Source of the DNA: Inonotus obliquus
Taxonomy: Eukaryota; Basidiomycota; Agaricomycetes; Hymenochaetales; Hymenochaetaceae
Direction of reading: 5' to 3'
Length of the DNA stretch: 64,000 nucleotides
NCBI GenBank assembly: GCA_032164295.1
Contig: JAJHTX010000010.1
Location: 1,240,001 to 1,304,000 of the forward strand
The number at the start of each line of letters is the position of its first letter. The stretch's first letter is position 1. A program made the position numbers and the translations under genes. Positions 1-12,097 of this stretch are shown in pieces. Under the pieces are notes generated by a model. The model did no database searches. It was not told the origin of the DNA and saw only the letters and a program-made list of their open reading frames with translations.

Positions 1-1265
1 GATTAGTGTTCTGTTGCCGGTGCTGTATGTCCTGCCGAGCGGGTTTATTTTTGCAATGACTGGGCAAGGGGTGAGTGCTTCTTCGGTCTTTTTGGAATCT
101 CCTTTGGGTCTTCCCTATTTGGAGTGGGAAGGACTGGGAAGGGTGGTGTGACACTTGATTGACGGATTGCTCGGATAGATTACGCTGAACTTGCTTGCGC
201 AAATTATTCCTGGAGTATTGCTACCCGGGAATCCGATGGCGAACATGGTGTTCAAGGCGTACTCTGTGCAAACACTTACAGAGGCGACGATGTTCGTACA
301 GGATTTGAAGTTGGGTCATTATATCAAAGTACCTCCACGGGCGACTTTCATGGGTAAGTCTCTTCCCGTTATTCTCATGCATGTGAATATTCGATACTAG
401 GTTAATTGTGCCGCAGTTCAATCCACAGCAACTATTTTGGCTGCGTTTGTTCAAGTCGGGGTCAAAGAATGGATGTTCGCGAACGTGAAGGATATTTGCT
501 CCGAGACACAGAAGAGTAGCCTCACATGTCCGCATAACCAAGTATTCTTCACTGCTTCTGCAGTTTGGTAAGCTCTTCGTCCTTATCTTAAAATACCATC
601 TCACTCACACGACTGTCCTCCCTCCCCTCCCTCAAACGTTTCTAAATTAATCTAGGGGTCTGATTGGTCCCAAGCGCCAATTTGGAGAGAACTCGATTTA
701 CCACCCTCAATTATACGCAATGATCATTGGCGCTTTCTTGCCCTTACCTTTCTGGCTCTGGCAACGTCGAAGACCAAACAGCTGGATCCGATATGTCAGC
801 ACACCCATCGTCCTCAACGGGGTTTCCTTCATCCCTCCCGCAACGGGTATCAACTATTCCAGTTGGTTCTTCGTGGGCTTCATATTCCAATATTTAATAA
901 GGCGAAGAAACTTTGGGTGGTGGAGTAAATTCAACTATGTGACGAGTGCGGCGATGGATAGTGGGACCGTGCTTAGTTTGATTACGATTTTCTTTACACT
1001 ACAGTTCCCCAAAGGAGGGGGGATTAGCTTGGATTGGTGGGGGAATAGGGTTTTCATGCAGAGTGAGTGTTTTCTTTCTTTATTTTGTTTGGGTTGATAA
1101 GAGTCTGACGGGGTTTTCTCTTTTCCTTTCTTCTTTAACGTTCTCGTCTGATTATCGCTTTGCTATCTTTTCTCCTTCGTTTACCACCCCTTTTGCTTCT
1201 GATCAGCTGCCGACTTCGCACGGACACCCTTCCGAACGACGCCTCCAGAAGGACTGATCCGATGA
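1..1265 (+). CDS. OPT-family oligopeptide transporter, 3' part
   Basis: This is the C-terminal part of a plasma-membrane proton-coupled oligopeptide (OPT) transporter; the gene begins upstream of the window. Five exons join in frame: 1-70, 179-353, 417-567, 656-1062 and 1207-1265, ending in TGA at 1263-1265. The joined product has OPT hallmarks: LPSGFIFAMTGQG, then a loop with IPGVLLPGNPMANMVFKAY, the block KLGHYIKVPPRATF, and the terminal block with SWFFVGFIFQYLIRRRNFGWW followed by NYVTSAAMDSGT. Several hydrophobic segments alternate with short loops. The tail RTPFRTTPPEGLIR is an ordinary OPT C-terminus. Introns are 53-144 bp with GT-AG borders. No lesion is visible in this part. The substrate (small peptide, glutathione or siderophore-like) cannot be told from this portion. 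Confidence 0.94.
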
Positions 1266-4139
1266 ACACTCGTTTCTTTTTTTCTCTTTTCTGTTTACTT
1301 CCTTTTCTTCTCGATACAGGTGTCTATTCCTCATTTCCTCTCACATTTCATTTTCCCCTTCTTTCTTATTAGTAGCACATCACATCACATCAACTACCGA
1401 CTACCAACTATCTGTACTTGGTTTGCATCTCCATATCTTTTTTCCGCATACCTCCCTTCCTCAAATCCATAACTTTCACATCCCCCCTTCCGCGTCCCTC
1501 CATACCTCCCTTAATCACCCTTATCTTAACCGGCAAACCTCGTCCCTCTTCAGCCGTCTAAATGTGTCCTTGTGTTACTTTTTTTGTTGATCCTGATCCT
1601 GGTCCTGATATCGAAATCGTTTTTGTCTCATTCTTTCTTGCGTGTCGCTCTCTCCGTCCGTCTTTTCGTGTGTCTGTTTTTTTTGGCTTTGGTTCCTCGT
1701 CCCTCGTCCCTCTCTGTGTGTCTAAAGATCCCCTACTATCCATCCATCCATCCTTCTTTCTATCGTTCTTTCTTTCGTTTCTCGTCTATTAGGTTGTGTT
1801 GGGTCGTGTCCTGCCTGGTCCTGATACCGGTATTTGATCCCCCTGGTCGTGATACCTGGTATTATGAAAGTTTGAAAAGTTTGGAAGTCTTAGAGTTGGC
1901 GTTCTCGTCCCCTTCTCTCGTCTCTCGTTTCTAGTCTCCTTGCGTCTTGTCGTCTGTCGTCTGTCGTTTGACATGTGTACTCAGATTTTTTTCTTGAGTT
2001 ATTTTCGGTTACGGCACAATATATTTACTTTACTATTCAAAACTGTACTGCGCTGTGATGTGATGTGATGTGATATACGGATTTTGGATTAGGAGCGAGT
2101 ATTAGTGATAGTGAAGAGTACAGTGGAATTTGGATTGGATACCTGTTATATTCCATTTCGAAGACAACGACAATGCGATATGCTAGATAGCAAGGTAACG
2201 CGATTTGAAGAAGAACAAGCGGCCGGAGAGTGAGAGGAGAGGGATATGTGAGGGTGCGGTAAATCGTCATCACGTGTACCTTCACCATCCATCCAATTGA
2301 ACCCGTTCTCCTCTTCAGCCCTCAGCCTCAGGCTCTTTTGTCCGAGTCAGTACCAGTGCACTCTTGCACTCGTCCGATACAAAATAACACCTCCTCCGAC
2401 TTCTCTAACTCTAACAAAACCTTTTCCATCTACGTTAGACGTTAGACGTACCATCTACGTTTACCCATCTACGTTTACCCGTCCTGGGACCGTCTGTACT
2501 CTGAGTACTTCCTAGAGATCAACGGAAGATACCCATAAAGCGACAGACGAACAAAAAACTTAAACAGAACTCTGTCTCCGATTTCTACGTTGGGTTTTTT
2601 AGCTTGATTGCTGGTGTATTCCTCGACTTTGACTTCGAGAGATTGAGGGTAAATCGGTAAAGGCGGAGTTCTACATCCTTTTTTCCCTTTTTTTCTGCGC
2701 GTGTCGTACCCCGTACTTCATACTATGTGGGTTGACGCTGCGCTGGATACTGGATACGTACTACGATGATGACGAATGGGTTACAACCTTGGACCTCGGT
2801 TACTGGCACATTGGAAAATGCGTGTCCAATGTCCATCTCATTACTTGGGGTTCCCTATTTGACCCGTCGGAAAGTAATGCTTTGCGCGATTATTAGCATG
2901 TTCGCTGAAGATGAATGTGTTTCGTGTGTGGTGTTGCGCTCACATTTCTTATTCTTAGGAAGAGGATTTTACATTTTTTGCAGTTTTGTGGTGGTATTCG
3001 TAGTTGTTCGTAGGTTGAGGTTGATGTATAATCGTGTTCGAAGCTCTGAATCGTACAGTGAGACTTGCGATTAAGCTCCTCGTTGGATATGTCGTCGTAG
3101 AGTGTGGTGAGTTCTTCGTATATTGTAGCGTGCCCCGGAGATAGACTTTAATATTTACCATAGGGACGATCGTTGCTTGAATCCTTAGAGGCACAAATGA
3201 AAGTAAACTTGCGCCAATGTCGATGGTGTGGCATTCACCTTATCATTCGTGCGGGAGGGAGCAGCCACGTTGGAACATATTACACGGATTAGCCGAGCCG
3301 CACAACTCTATCCGCCAAGCCGACAGAGTAAGTAATGATCATTGTCATGGAACAGGTGTGTTTCATCACCCCAGGGATCTGATGCTCAGTATCGTTTCAC
3401 AGACACAGAGTTTGAAACCTCGGAAGCTCTAGCATTTATAGGCTTACAGATGGAACTGTAACTGTAACTCGGTCATCTGGTATCCCCCCGCACTTTCTGC
3501 GGTGATACTGACGATGTGTCCCTTCATTACTATCTTCATGTCTGCTTCTAGTCCGAAGAGGAATTACTAGTTGGTCGGGCTCGGGCTCATGTATCCTTTC
3601 TGAGCGTATCGTCCTTCGAGACTTCTTCATGTCCTCAAACCAAAAAGCCTTCTCAAATGCAACTGACCGCAAGTTCGGGTTAGTAGGAACGAATCATTAC
3701 GCAATGAATGTGAATTAGGAGGCAACTCATCTACAAGATCTGTGAAAGCAACAACTAACCAAGTTACCTCCACGGGCACATTGTAACTGAAAGAGTCCAT
3801 GAATCTCCACGATTAGCCTGCGAAGTCGATCAGTATGATCACTTTGGAGGACGCTAGATTCTACTATTCATTCATCAACGTGTATTTACCGCGAAGTGTT
3901 TTGACGAAAATTAAGTTTTATCATCTCGGCAAAGTCCATTTCCACATTAGGCTATGTGTACCCACGCACTGCCACGACCAACCAAGGGAGCCTTGTAAAC
4001 CACGCCCTGATCCCTTTACTCCTCGCTCGGCTGTTCTTGCCAACATCAACTTTCAAACGCGTTCTCAACTCTTTAACAAGTATTCTCAAGAGCAGCGGTT
4101 GTTGCATAGTCGCGTTCAGCGCCTAAATCTTCCTTCACG
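1266..4139. other. Intergenic region, 2.9 kb, no supported gene
   Basis: Between the OPT stop and the transportin start. The first 700 bases are strongly pyrimidine-rich with short runs such as CATC and TCTT repeats, as expected of a 3' UTR and spacer. A GATGT microrepeat lies near 2055-2075. Open frames of up to 120 codons exist on both strands but have low-complexity composition and no domain-like sequence. The last few hundred bases should hold the transportin promoter; I see no convincing TATA element. Confidence 0.6.
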
Positions 4140-7100
4140 ATGGCTTCATGGGCACCGGCACACGTCGGTCTTCAAGAAATTTTGAAGACCATTCACGAAT
4201 CGACCGACACGAATAACGCAGAAATCCAACGAGAAGTCACGCTTGTAAGCCATCGTTTCGTTTGAGGGGTGTTGTTGTTTTTTTGCTGAGTTTGGCGCGC
4301 AGAGGTTGAACAATTTCACGAGGGTACCAGATTACATCGCGTATCTAGCGTACATTCTCGCGTACATGCCTCAGGAAGATGACAGGATCCGAACAATCGC
4401 GGGGTATCTCCTCAAGAACAATGCGAGACTCATCCAACGCTGCGTTGCAGAAGTGGCGGCGTTTGTGAAGGGGTCCATCCTGCAAGCTTTCAACGAGTCA
4501 TCAGTGATGATCCGTAACACTGCTGGCCAGGATGTCGTGGCCTTTCTCGGAATCCTGGAGCCCCAGCACTGGCCAGAATGTCTCCAGCATCTTTTCGAAA
4601 GTCTTGATTCTCCGAATGAGGATCAGCAAGAGGTACGGTTTTAGTTACCGAGCCACCCATACCCACTCCTGACCCGTCGTGTAGGCCGCGTTTAACGTTC
4701 TGGAGAAGGCGTGCGAGGATTATCCGAGGAAGATGGATGTGGAGATAGGTGGAACGCGCCCGATGGATTTCATGATTCCAAAATTCCTTCAGCTCACCGA
4801 ACACCACAACGCAAAGATGCGCGCACACGCGATTGCATGTCTGTCCAACTTCGTACCGATAAACAGCCAATCTCTTTTCGCGCACATCGACAATTTCATT
4901 TCTGCATTATTCAAGCGCGCATCGGACGAAGATCCCTCCGTGCGTCGTCATGTCTGCCAGTCTCTTGTGCTGCTTCTCGCGTCACGGCCGGAGAAGCTCA
5001 TGCCAGAGATGACCAACGTCGCCGAATACATGCTTTACTCGACTCGTGACAAGAACGAATCTGTGGCTTTGGAAGCTTGCGAGTTCTGGCTTACCTTTGC
5101 GGAGGACCCAGAGCTCGTAGGCTATCTACAGCCTCTACTCGGGAAGGTTGCCCCAGTCCTGTTGGAATGCATGATTTATGGGGAAGACGACCTTTTGTGG
5201 CTCGATGCCGACGCTGACAATGCCGATGTCCCAGATAAGGAGACCGACATAAAACCTAGGCATTATGGACAAAAGTCCCATGCGTTCGAGCATGAGGGCT
5301 CTCAGGCTGATGAACGACGCATCGGTGCCTATGGGAATGAGCTGGTTGACGATGAGGACGACGATGATGACTACGACGGAGACGATTTTGACGATGAGAT
5401 GTCGACGGAGTGGAACCTCAGGAAATGCGCTGCGGCTGCGCTCGACGTCCTAGCCGTGAGATTTGGTGCTGATCTTCTCAACGTCCTGCTTGTGCCGCTG
5501 AAGGACAAGTTATGGAGCTCAGATTGGCTGCAGCGGGAAAGTGGGATACTTGCGTTGGGTGCTATGGCTGAAGGTACGAATTCTCACATGGTATATTTAA
5601 TATGACTGGCGTTGCTAATGATCCTCGTTAGGTTGCATAGACGCCATTGAGCCTCACTTGCCTACATTAATACCATATCTCATTAATATGCTAAATGACC
5701 CGAAAGTGAGCTCGCTTGGCTAGAATTGGTGACCATGGTTTCTAATTTGGTATTTCCAGCCGCTTGTGCGATCGATAACGTGCTGGACACTGGGACGATA
5801 CGCAAGCTGGTGCACTCAGCCCGTATCAGCTGAGCACAAAATGCAATTCTTTGTTCCAACTTTAGAGGGCGTAAGTAAAATAATGTGTAGCGGGATGGAC
5901 AACGCTGACGAAGTTTTGGACAGTTACTTCGAATGGTTCTGGACAATAACAAACGAGTCCAAGAAGCGGGATGCAGCGCCTTTGCGACCTTGGAAGAAGA
6001 TGCCGGTCCAGAGCTTATTCCATATCTGGAACCGGTCCTCAAGAACCTCGTTTTTGCGTTTGACAAATACCAACACAAGAACATGCTCATACTGTACGAT
6101 GCTGTAGGCACCCTGGCTGATGCTGTCGGCTCGGCCTTACAGGCGCCTACTTATGTCGATATCTTGATGCCGCCGCTCCTCAAACGATGGGAGAAGCTCA
6201 AGAACTCTGACGAGGACCTTGTTCCGTTACTGGAGGTAAGAACGGGATCTTTTAATTTTAGCAGTTGCTTACACATGGTTTTAGTGTCTGTCATCCGTTA
6301 CTATCGCCATTGGGCCCGCATTCTTACCCTACGTTACCCCTATCTTCGAGCGTTGCATGACGCTTGTGCATTCGTCATTACTGAACTACCAAGCGTACCA
6401 ACAAAATCCGGACCTTGACGAACCAGACAGATCTTTCCTGGTTGTAGCGCTTGATTTGCTTTCTGGATTGACGCAGGGTCTGGGCATGGCTCTTGACCCG
6501 TACATCAACGCTTCAAACCCTAACTTGCTTGATCTCCTAACCGTCTGTCTCAAGCACCCACAAGCACCCGTACGGCAATCCGCGTATGCACTCGTCGGCG
6601 ACCTCGCAATGCATTGCTTCCCTCTGCTGCGACCAAAAATGCCACAAATCATGCAAGAACTTATTCTGCAATTGGATCCTGAGCCGAAAGTTGAGTTTGT
6701 CAGCGCGTGCAATAACGCCGCGTGGAGTGTCGGTGAAGTCGCTTTGCGATATGGCACTAGTGCGTTTTCATTTTCACAAGGTTCTAGTCTTGCTGATTAA
6801 CGTTAACCTTTTATGATCAGATGACCCTGAGTTCGCGCAATGGGTTCAGCCACTTATTTCGCGACTCATACCTATTCTACTCCATCCTAAAGCACCACGA
6901 AGTCTCCACGAAAATGCTGCCGTATCCATCGGTCGAATCGGCCTTATGCATCCCGCTATGGTTGCACCTCACTTGAATGAATTCGCACAAGCTTGGTGCC
7001 AAGCGCTACACGATATTCGTGATAACGAAGAGAAAGATTCGGCGTTCCGAGGATTATGCCAGCTTGTCCATGTAAATCCTTCAGGGATCTGGAAGGTTAG

Positions 7101-7336
7101 TCATATACCGAATTTATTGCCTGGCTTCGCAATGAGTCTCTAACCATCATCAACAGAGTTTATTGTGGTTCTGCAATGCAATCGTGCGCTGGCAAACCCC
7201 ATCCGCAGAGCTCAACAACGCGTTCACTCAAATCCTGCGCGGTCTTAAAGAGTGGGATCCTTCATCATGGAATGGCCAAGTTACAACATTCCCTCAGCTT
7301 ATTCAAGCCCGTTTGAACGAGCGTTATGGTGTTTGA
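4140..7336 (+). CDS. kap104: Transportin-1 / karyopherin beta-2 (Kap104)
   Basis: This nuclear import receptor carries PY-NLS cargoes, such as hnRNP-like proteins, through the nuclear pore and releases them on Ran-GTP binding. Nine exons join without a break: 4140-4244, 4303-4632, 4685-5573, 5632-5705, 5760-5870, 5924-6235, 6285-6759, 6821-7095 and 7157-7336. They give 916 residues, the usual Kap104 length. The N-terminus ([15 protein letters not shown]) and first HEAT repeats are typical. The acidic H8 loop is plain at about residues 365-385 ([17 protein letters not shown]). The block after it, [15 protein letters not shown], then [17 protein letters not shown] and [12 protein letters not shown], is diagnostic of transportin rather than importin beta-1. 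The C-terminal HEAT repeats ([17 protein letters not shown]) are complete. The start is chosen because it gives the conserved N-terminus immediately before the first intron. Confidence 0.96.
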
Positions 7337-9399
7337 TTATATTCTTTCTTTCTTGTCAATTTCGCGCTTGTCGTTGCCATTTGGCCATTTGCATTATTAT
7401 TCTTGTCTGTGCTGTAGAATTTGCCTTGTTGCTGTCCGTAGGGGTTCTTAGGCACCTCCGACTGTTACTCTCACAAATGCTATAACCTCCTCACTTGCTT
7501 CCCCCCTTCGGGCTTAGGCGTGCAGCTTTCAAATGTTGTTTGATTCTCTCAAATTTTTCAGATTATTTCTTACCCGAACGTCCTCCTTCCTCCTCTCCTC
7601 TTTTGCCTTTGCTCCTCTCTCGGTGCCATTTCTCTATAGCTTCATTGTCCTTGTCCTTGTTTCCTCCGACTCCGTTCCTTCCTCATTCTCTCTAACATCC
7701 CTTCCTTCCTTTTCTTTCCTGCCTCTCCCCGTATCGTACTACATACATACATACATACGTACGTACATATCCCCCATATCTCCGTTGATTCCGTTTGCTT
7801 GTAACCACCCCCGGAAGTTTCATCGCTGATCTCTACACTCTGCAATTGTTATCATCAAATTTGATATGTATGTTTGACTTTCGGTGTTTCAGTTTGACGA
7901 TGAAGGATGAAGGATGAACAATGAACAATGAACTTTTGACATGAATCATGAATTGATTTGGCATGTTTTTTGGGTCTGCGGAAGGCATGGAATGAATGGA
8001 ACGTCGATAATGGATAACTAAACTTTGGGATTAAAACGCATGTGCATGTTGGTGAGGTTGGTTGTTTGATGAATTGTTTCTATACAATTCGTAAGAATGT
8101 TAATGAATGGTGGCATTTCATAGCTATAACTCATGACTATGCAACAGGCTTATGAAACAGAACATCACTAGAAGCGTTAGGAAATGGGTAAGATTAAAAC
8201 AAATACGAATCTTCCATGAAAAATAAGAAAAAATATATTACCAAAAAGAGAAAGAGACTTATCGATTCGTCGTCGTCGACGGTGACAGAGAAGAATTGAG
8301 ATCGAGAATGATATTAATAATGGTAATTAGAATTAGACATCAACGAAAGAGCAGAGAAACATTCGTATTCACAGCCCCTCGATCACTTCGATGGTTCCGA
8401 ACCAACCCAACTCTGAAAGCAAGGAGTAACAGCATGAAAAACTCAATTCCGTCTCCCAAGAATTCTAACCGAACAGAACACGTTCCCCGGGCTGTGAGAG
8501 AATGATAGGCGCAACGTAGTCACGGTCGTAAAAGAAGTCGAGCACATACCGTAGAAGGCTGTGTATGTACAAACCCTTCCTTCTGATCTGTAATATCATC
8601 GATTACCGATTACCGATTATGATCATAGTTGAGTTAGTTTATTTATATTTTTAGTCATTGGTGTAGAAACTGAGAAGGTTGCTAGGGGAGAGAATGGAAA
8701 GGAAATGTTACATTACATTATTAGAAAACCGCGGAGTTGGGGCTAGGAAAAGAAGATAAGTGGAAGTTCTGAGTTAGCAGGCGGATGGGTGGCTTACTGG
8801 GCCGACGAATAGTAGGAGTATGTTTCCGACTGTCATTACCAGTACTAGTGATCGATGATTAGACGCACCCTTGGTATATACTGACGAGCAGCGCTCACAT
8901 AGTACGCAGATGTAGTATAAAACACCTATAAGGAGGAAATCTAATGACACCAGAAAAGGGAGTACTTAGACGGATGGGACTCACTATCTTCAATCAGCAT
9001 ATCAAAGTTCGCGAGCTAATTTGACGATCTAACGCATTCTCGTCAATCTTTACACGACGGGAAGTAAGACGCGGCAGAACAATAATAGCCTGAGACTCTC
9101 TCTGATGAATTGCTTTGACAACAATCAACGGTAACACCGCTCTCAGAAATAGATTATCAGATCAGTTTTACCATGTCGACCAGCTCCCTTTGTTCTTTTC
9201 TGCTTGAGCTACTAACCAGTCTCGTGGCAAAGAAGGATAAGTATGGATAAGTCAGCATATCCAGAACCCGCGCGAAGGGAATGATACGAAGCAACCGTTA
9301 CCCAATAGCTCTGGTTTATGATCTGCGTCAGGCCAGGAACAGGTGGAAGCTAGGTTTCCATGATGCGAGTAACAAAGCGCTATACCAACCGGCATGGAC
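7337..9399. other. Non-coding stretch after transportin
   Basis: It holds the presumed 3' UTR and spacer of the transportin gene. It is pyrimidine-rich to about 7730, then AT-richer, with many stops in all frames. A CATA/CGTA microsatellite lies at 7741-7770. The part from about 8700 to 9400, read on the minus strand, still shows GT-AG-like punctuation. It may be the decayed 3' half of the relic described at 9400-10242, but I cannot assemble a frame. Confidence 0.5.
7741..7770. repeat. CATA/CGTA microsatellite
   Basis: About seven tandem tetranucleotide units, (ACAT)n passing into (ACGT)n, in the 3' flank of the transportin gene. A simple slippage repeat with no sign of function. Confidence 0.8.
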
Positions 9400-10242
9400 T
9401 GTCAAAGTAGTCTCCGCAGCAGCATAGTAATCTCCGACAGCACCAATCTAGTAATCGTGTAGATCTCAACTTCGTCAAGAATGGCATAAGAACTTAGAAG
9501 CACTTACGAAATAGATTGCACCAAGTAGATAAGCCATGTATCGTTTCCCACCCTATATTGCATGAAATCGCGTGAAGAGAATGACTGACTCGCGATCAAG
9601 GACTGAGAGCGAGTCTTGAAGAAGCGCTACTCATTCAACGCACTTTCTCCAGTCACGAATATAGAGACATACAGCACTTGCGTTGGAAGTAAAGTGTCAG
9701 AAACTCCGGCCTGCAAAGATAAAGGAAAGTGAACTACTTGCAGTGCCACATACGAAGCCGCAGCAATGCAGTAATAATCAAGTTAGTTCAAGGACTTTTA
9801 CTCCAGGGAGACTTGGAGGACAACAATAAGTCCGGTATACGCCCATTCATGCGGTAGCGAAAGAGACGATACGATTGACGAAGAGGAAGCATTTTACTAC
9901 AGAGTTTCGAGATTTCCATGCGGAGCGAATCTGCAAAATGCTTCAGAAACTTTGTTTGCTCAATCGCACTTCATCGGCCAATGTACAAATTTAGTCGTAG
10001 ATCTGCGACGATGTCAGAATGGTTTCCCGATTCAATAGAAGAATGCCGACGAATAAACCTTACGTTGCGACTGCGAAACAGAAGCACGTAAGGTAGGCAG
10101 ATACTCGCCAAAATGAAAGACGAACCTGATGTACACTAACAGAGCCATTAGACTCGAGGCACTTGAAAAGTGGAGAGACACTGCTCACCCGGACAACGAA
10201 GAGATCCTTCGCAATTTCGACAGTCAAGTCTCCGGAACTCAT
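9400..10242 (-). pseudogene. Decayed fungal membrane-protein relic (DUF6533-like)
   Basis: On the minus strand, pieces reminiscent of the fungal DUF6533 multi-span membrane protein family appear in the right order but in shifting frames. At 10242 there is a plausible start, MSSGDLTVEIAKDLFVV. Near 9770-9740 lies IAAASYVALQ. Then comes SDTLLPTQVLYV, a weak match to the family's YDxLLTxxxEVxYVW motif. An in-frame stop follows, then RFFKTRSQSLI (family-like FFxTRY), then NDTWLIYLVQSIS near 9510. After an intron comes LVLSEITMLLR near 9440-9410, where the family has an acidic residue and LLRVYALY. Stops after NE and after RRLL, and about 400 bp of filler after the start exon, argue that it is dead. 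The family assignment is from memory of motifs and is tentative. Confidence 0.35.
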
Positions 10243-10665
10243 AGGGAAGCAGCAACGAAGGCTATAAGTCTCATACGTAGTCAATTGACCAAGAGGATGT
10301 CTTGTGAATATGAACAAAGTTTGCTTGAATGTTTGATGACGGTTCTTATACAGAAGTTGTAGGACCCAAGGGCAATTTTCGGGGAAGCCGGAAAGATGTG
10401 TTGTTGTGTCTTGGGATACGATACTGGAAGTAGCCATATATCGCAGTCAAGCAATTCTCAAGCTGAAGTGATGCAGGAGGGGGTCCTTGATCGTTCACCT
10501 GTTCAAGAAGGAACTAAATTTCTCGCCATGACCGTCAATCTCTGACATGTTATTCTATGTAGCATCTTGCTAGTCAGATGAGACAATTGCAATACGGCAT
10601 AAGGACGCATTTACACATACCATTGCACACATCTCCGACGAGCGGCACAAAGCTGTGCTTATTAT

Positions 10666-11767
10666 TCAAGGAACCCTTTCTTCTACGGTCGATTCGGCCA
10701 CAGGTGGAGGTTGCAGGCTCCCATATGGATCCTTGAAGTACGCCTTAAGAAACTTCCTCCACGGTGCCTTGGAAGGTATGAAGTGCCCGCCATCGTGTGT
10801 TGCGACCCGTGAATGCTCCGACGTACTCACGGCCACAAGCGTATTCGCTTGTTCTTGCGAGACAATTGGATCCGCCAGACCCACGATATGTAGCGTTGGC
10901 GTCGCATATGATGGAGTCAGAAATCGCGCCCATCGCTGATTTGGCGGAAGGAAGCCAGCTGCCACGACACAAAACTTACTAATTAGACAAGTAAGCTCAT
11001 TTTAGCTTCATGACTAGATCTGAAATGCACGAACAATGGAGGATGAGGAGCCTTCCCATCAATAAGAAATGGCGGGTGTAACTCCGGCCTCTCAAGCTTC
11101 AAAGAACCGGAGTTAACGCTCAAAGTGGATCTTGAAATCGTCCATTTCAAATCCATATGTACATACCAGTCCTGCGAGCATTGCCGCCAAGACGCCACCT
11201 TGACTAAATCCGAACACACCCTTCATAGGAATGAATTAGCCCAGACGTACAACGAATCAAGTGGCAGAGACGGAACATCAAAGTGATCCTTCGCCAGAAT
11301 GTCTCGAAGAGCGGCTAGTGAAAGGTCAAGATCCTCATCATCAAACCGGGTACGGGCGACATCCGAGCTCCACCACCCGCGTAGCGCATCTTCTGGTCCA
11401 GCTTCCGACGCCAATGCAGCTAAATCTCCAAATCCTTCCAGATCGGCGGCTTGAAGGACTTTCGGTGCGTCCATAAAAACTGCATAATTTGAGTCCCTCT
11501 TAGCATGAGATAGAAGAGCTAAACAAGAAACCTACCGAACTCTACTTCCTTGCCACATGCCTTCCGAATGGCTGCCATCTAGATACAATGGGATTCCGTC
11601 ATTTCCATCCGAATACGTGTCACCCCTGAGCAGTCCAAGACCTACCCGTTTGGAAAATATTGTTGCATTCTGCGCGTACCTGAAGGGAAGGTGCTATGCA
11701 TATTCCTCTTGAAGAACAATACGGAGGAGACTGACCCATGAAGCATAAGGATTCTCGTCGGGGACAT
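10666..11767 (-). CDS. FSH-family serine hydrolase, copy A
   Basis: Alpha/beta hydrolase of the FSH1 (family of serine hydrolases) type, probably a cytosolic esterase of unknown substrate. The start MSPTRILMLHG and the block YAQNATIFSKR are split by a phase-2 intron. The next exons give MAAIRKACGKEVEF and VFMDAPKVL, the classic FSH N-terminus. The nucleophile elbow GFSQGG lies near 11195-11215. The acid is in GLADPIVS and the catalytic His in THDGGHFIPS near 10790-10800. The end is VEERVP at 10666. About six exons with short introns are needed. Exon borders around LERPELHPPFLIDGKAPHPPL (about 11040-11100) are clear on the left; the next acceptor (AAG or TAG near 10980) is uncertain. The gene is a tandem paralogue of the one at 12098-13262. 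All three triad residues are present, so it is probably active. Confidence 0.88.
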
Positions 11768-12097
11768 CTTCAAGTTGCGCACCTCGTCGATAATCAAGGT
11801 GTGAACTAGTTTTATCGACGACAAGTGGAAGAAAGGTTTTACAATTTTCAGGTCATGTGATGTATGTTTTCAATATCTTGCAACATAAGACTCGGAAATA
11901 TTCGAGCATGGATTGACATTTCACTTCCATTGTGTCTGATAACGCATCATACATAATTCTGTACCAAGAGTGAACAACAGTGACACGCTTGGCAATAGAA
12001 TGACACGAACCTATCGGCTACTGGATTGACTGAGGATCAGCGCCAGTATGCTTTCTATGCTTATTATATGTTCTAGGTGTACGGTGTACGGAAACTT

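Noticed and set aside
1562..1934. Open frames of 76 and 120 codons on the plus strand
   Set aside because: They are pure low-complexity translation of a TTTCTC-rich tract, with Phe/Ser/Leu bias in all frames and no start or splice context.
2040..2075. GATGT microrepeat as regulatory element
   Set aside because: It is a short slippage tract with no matching partner near any promoter.
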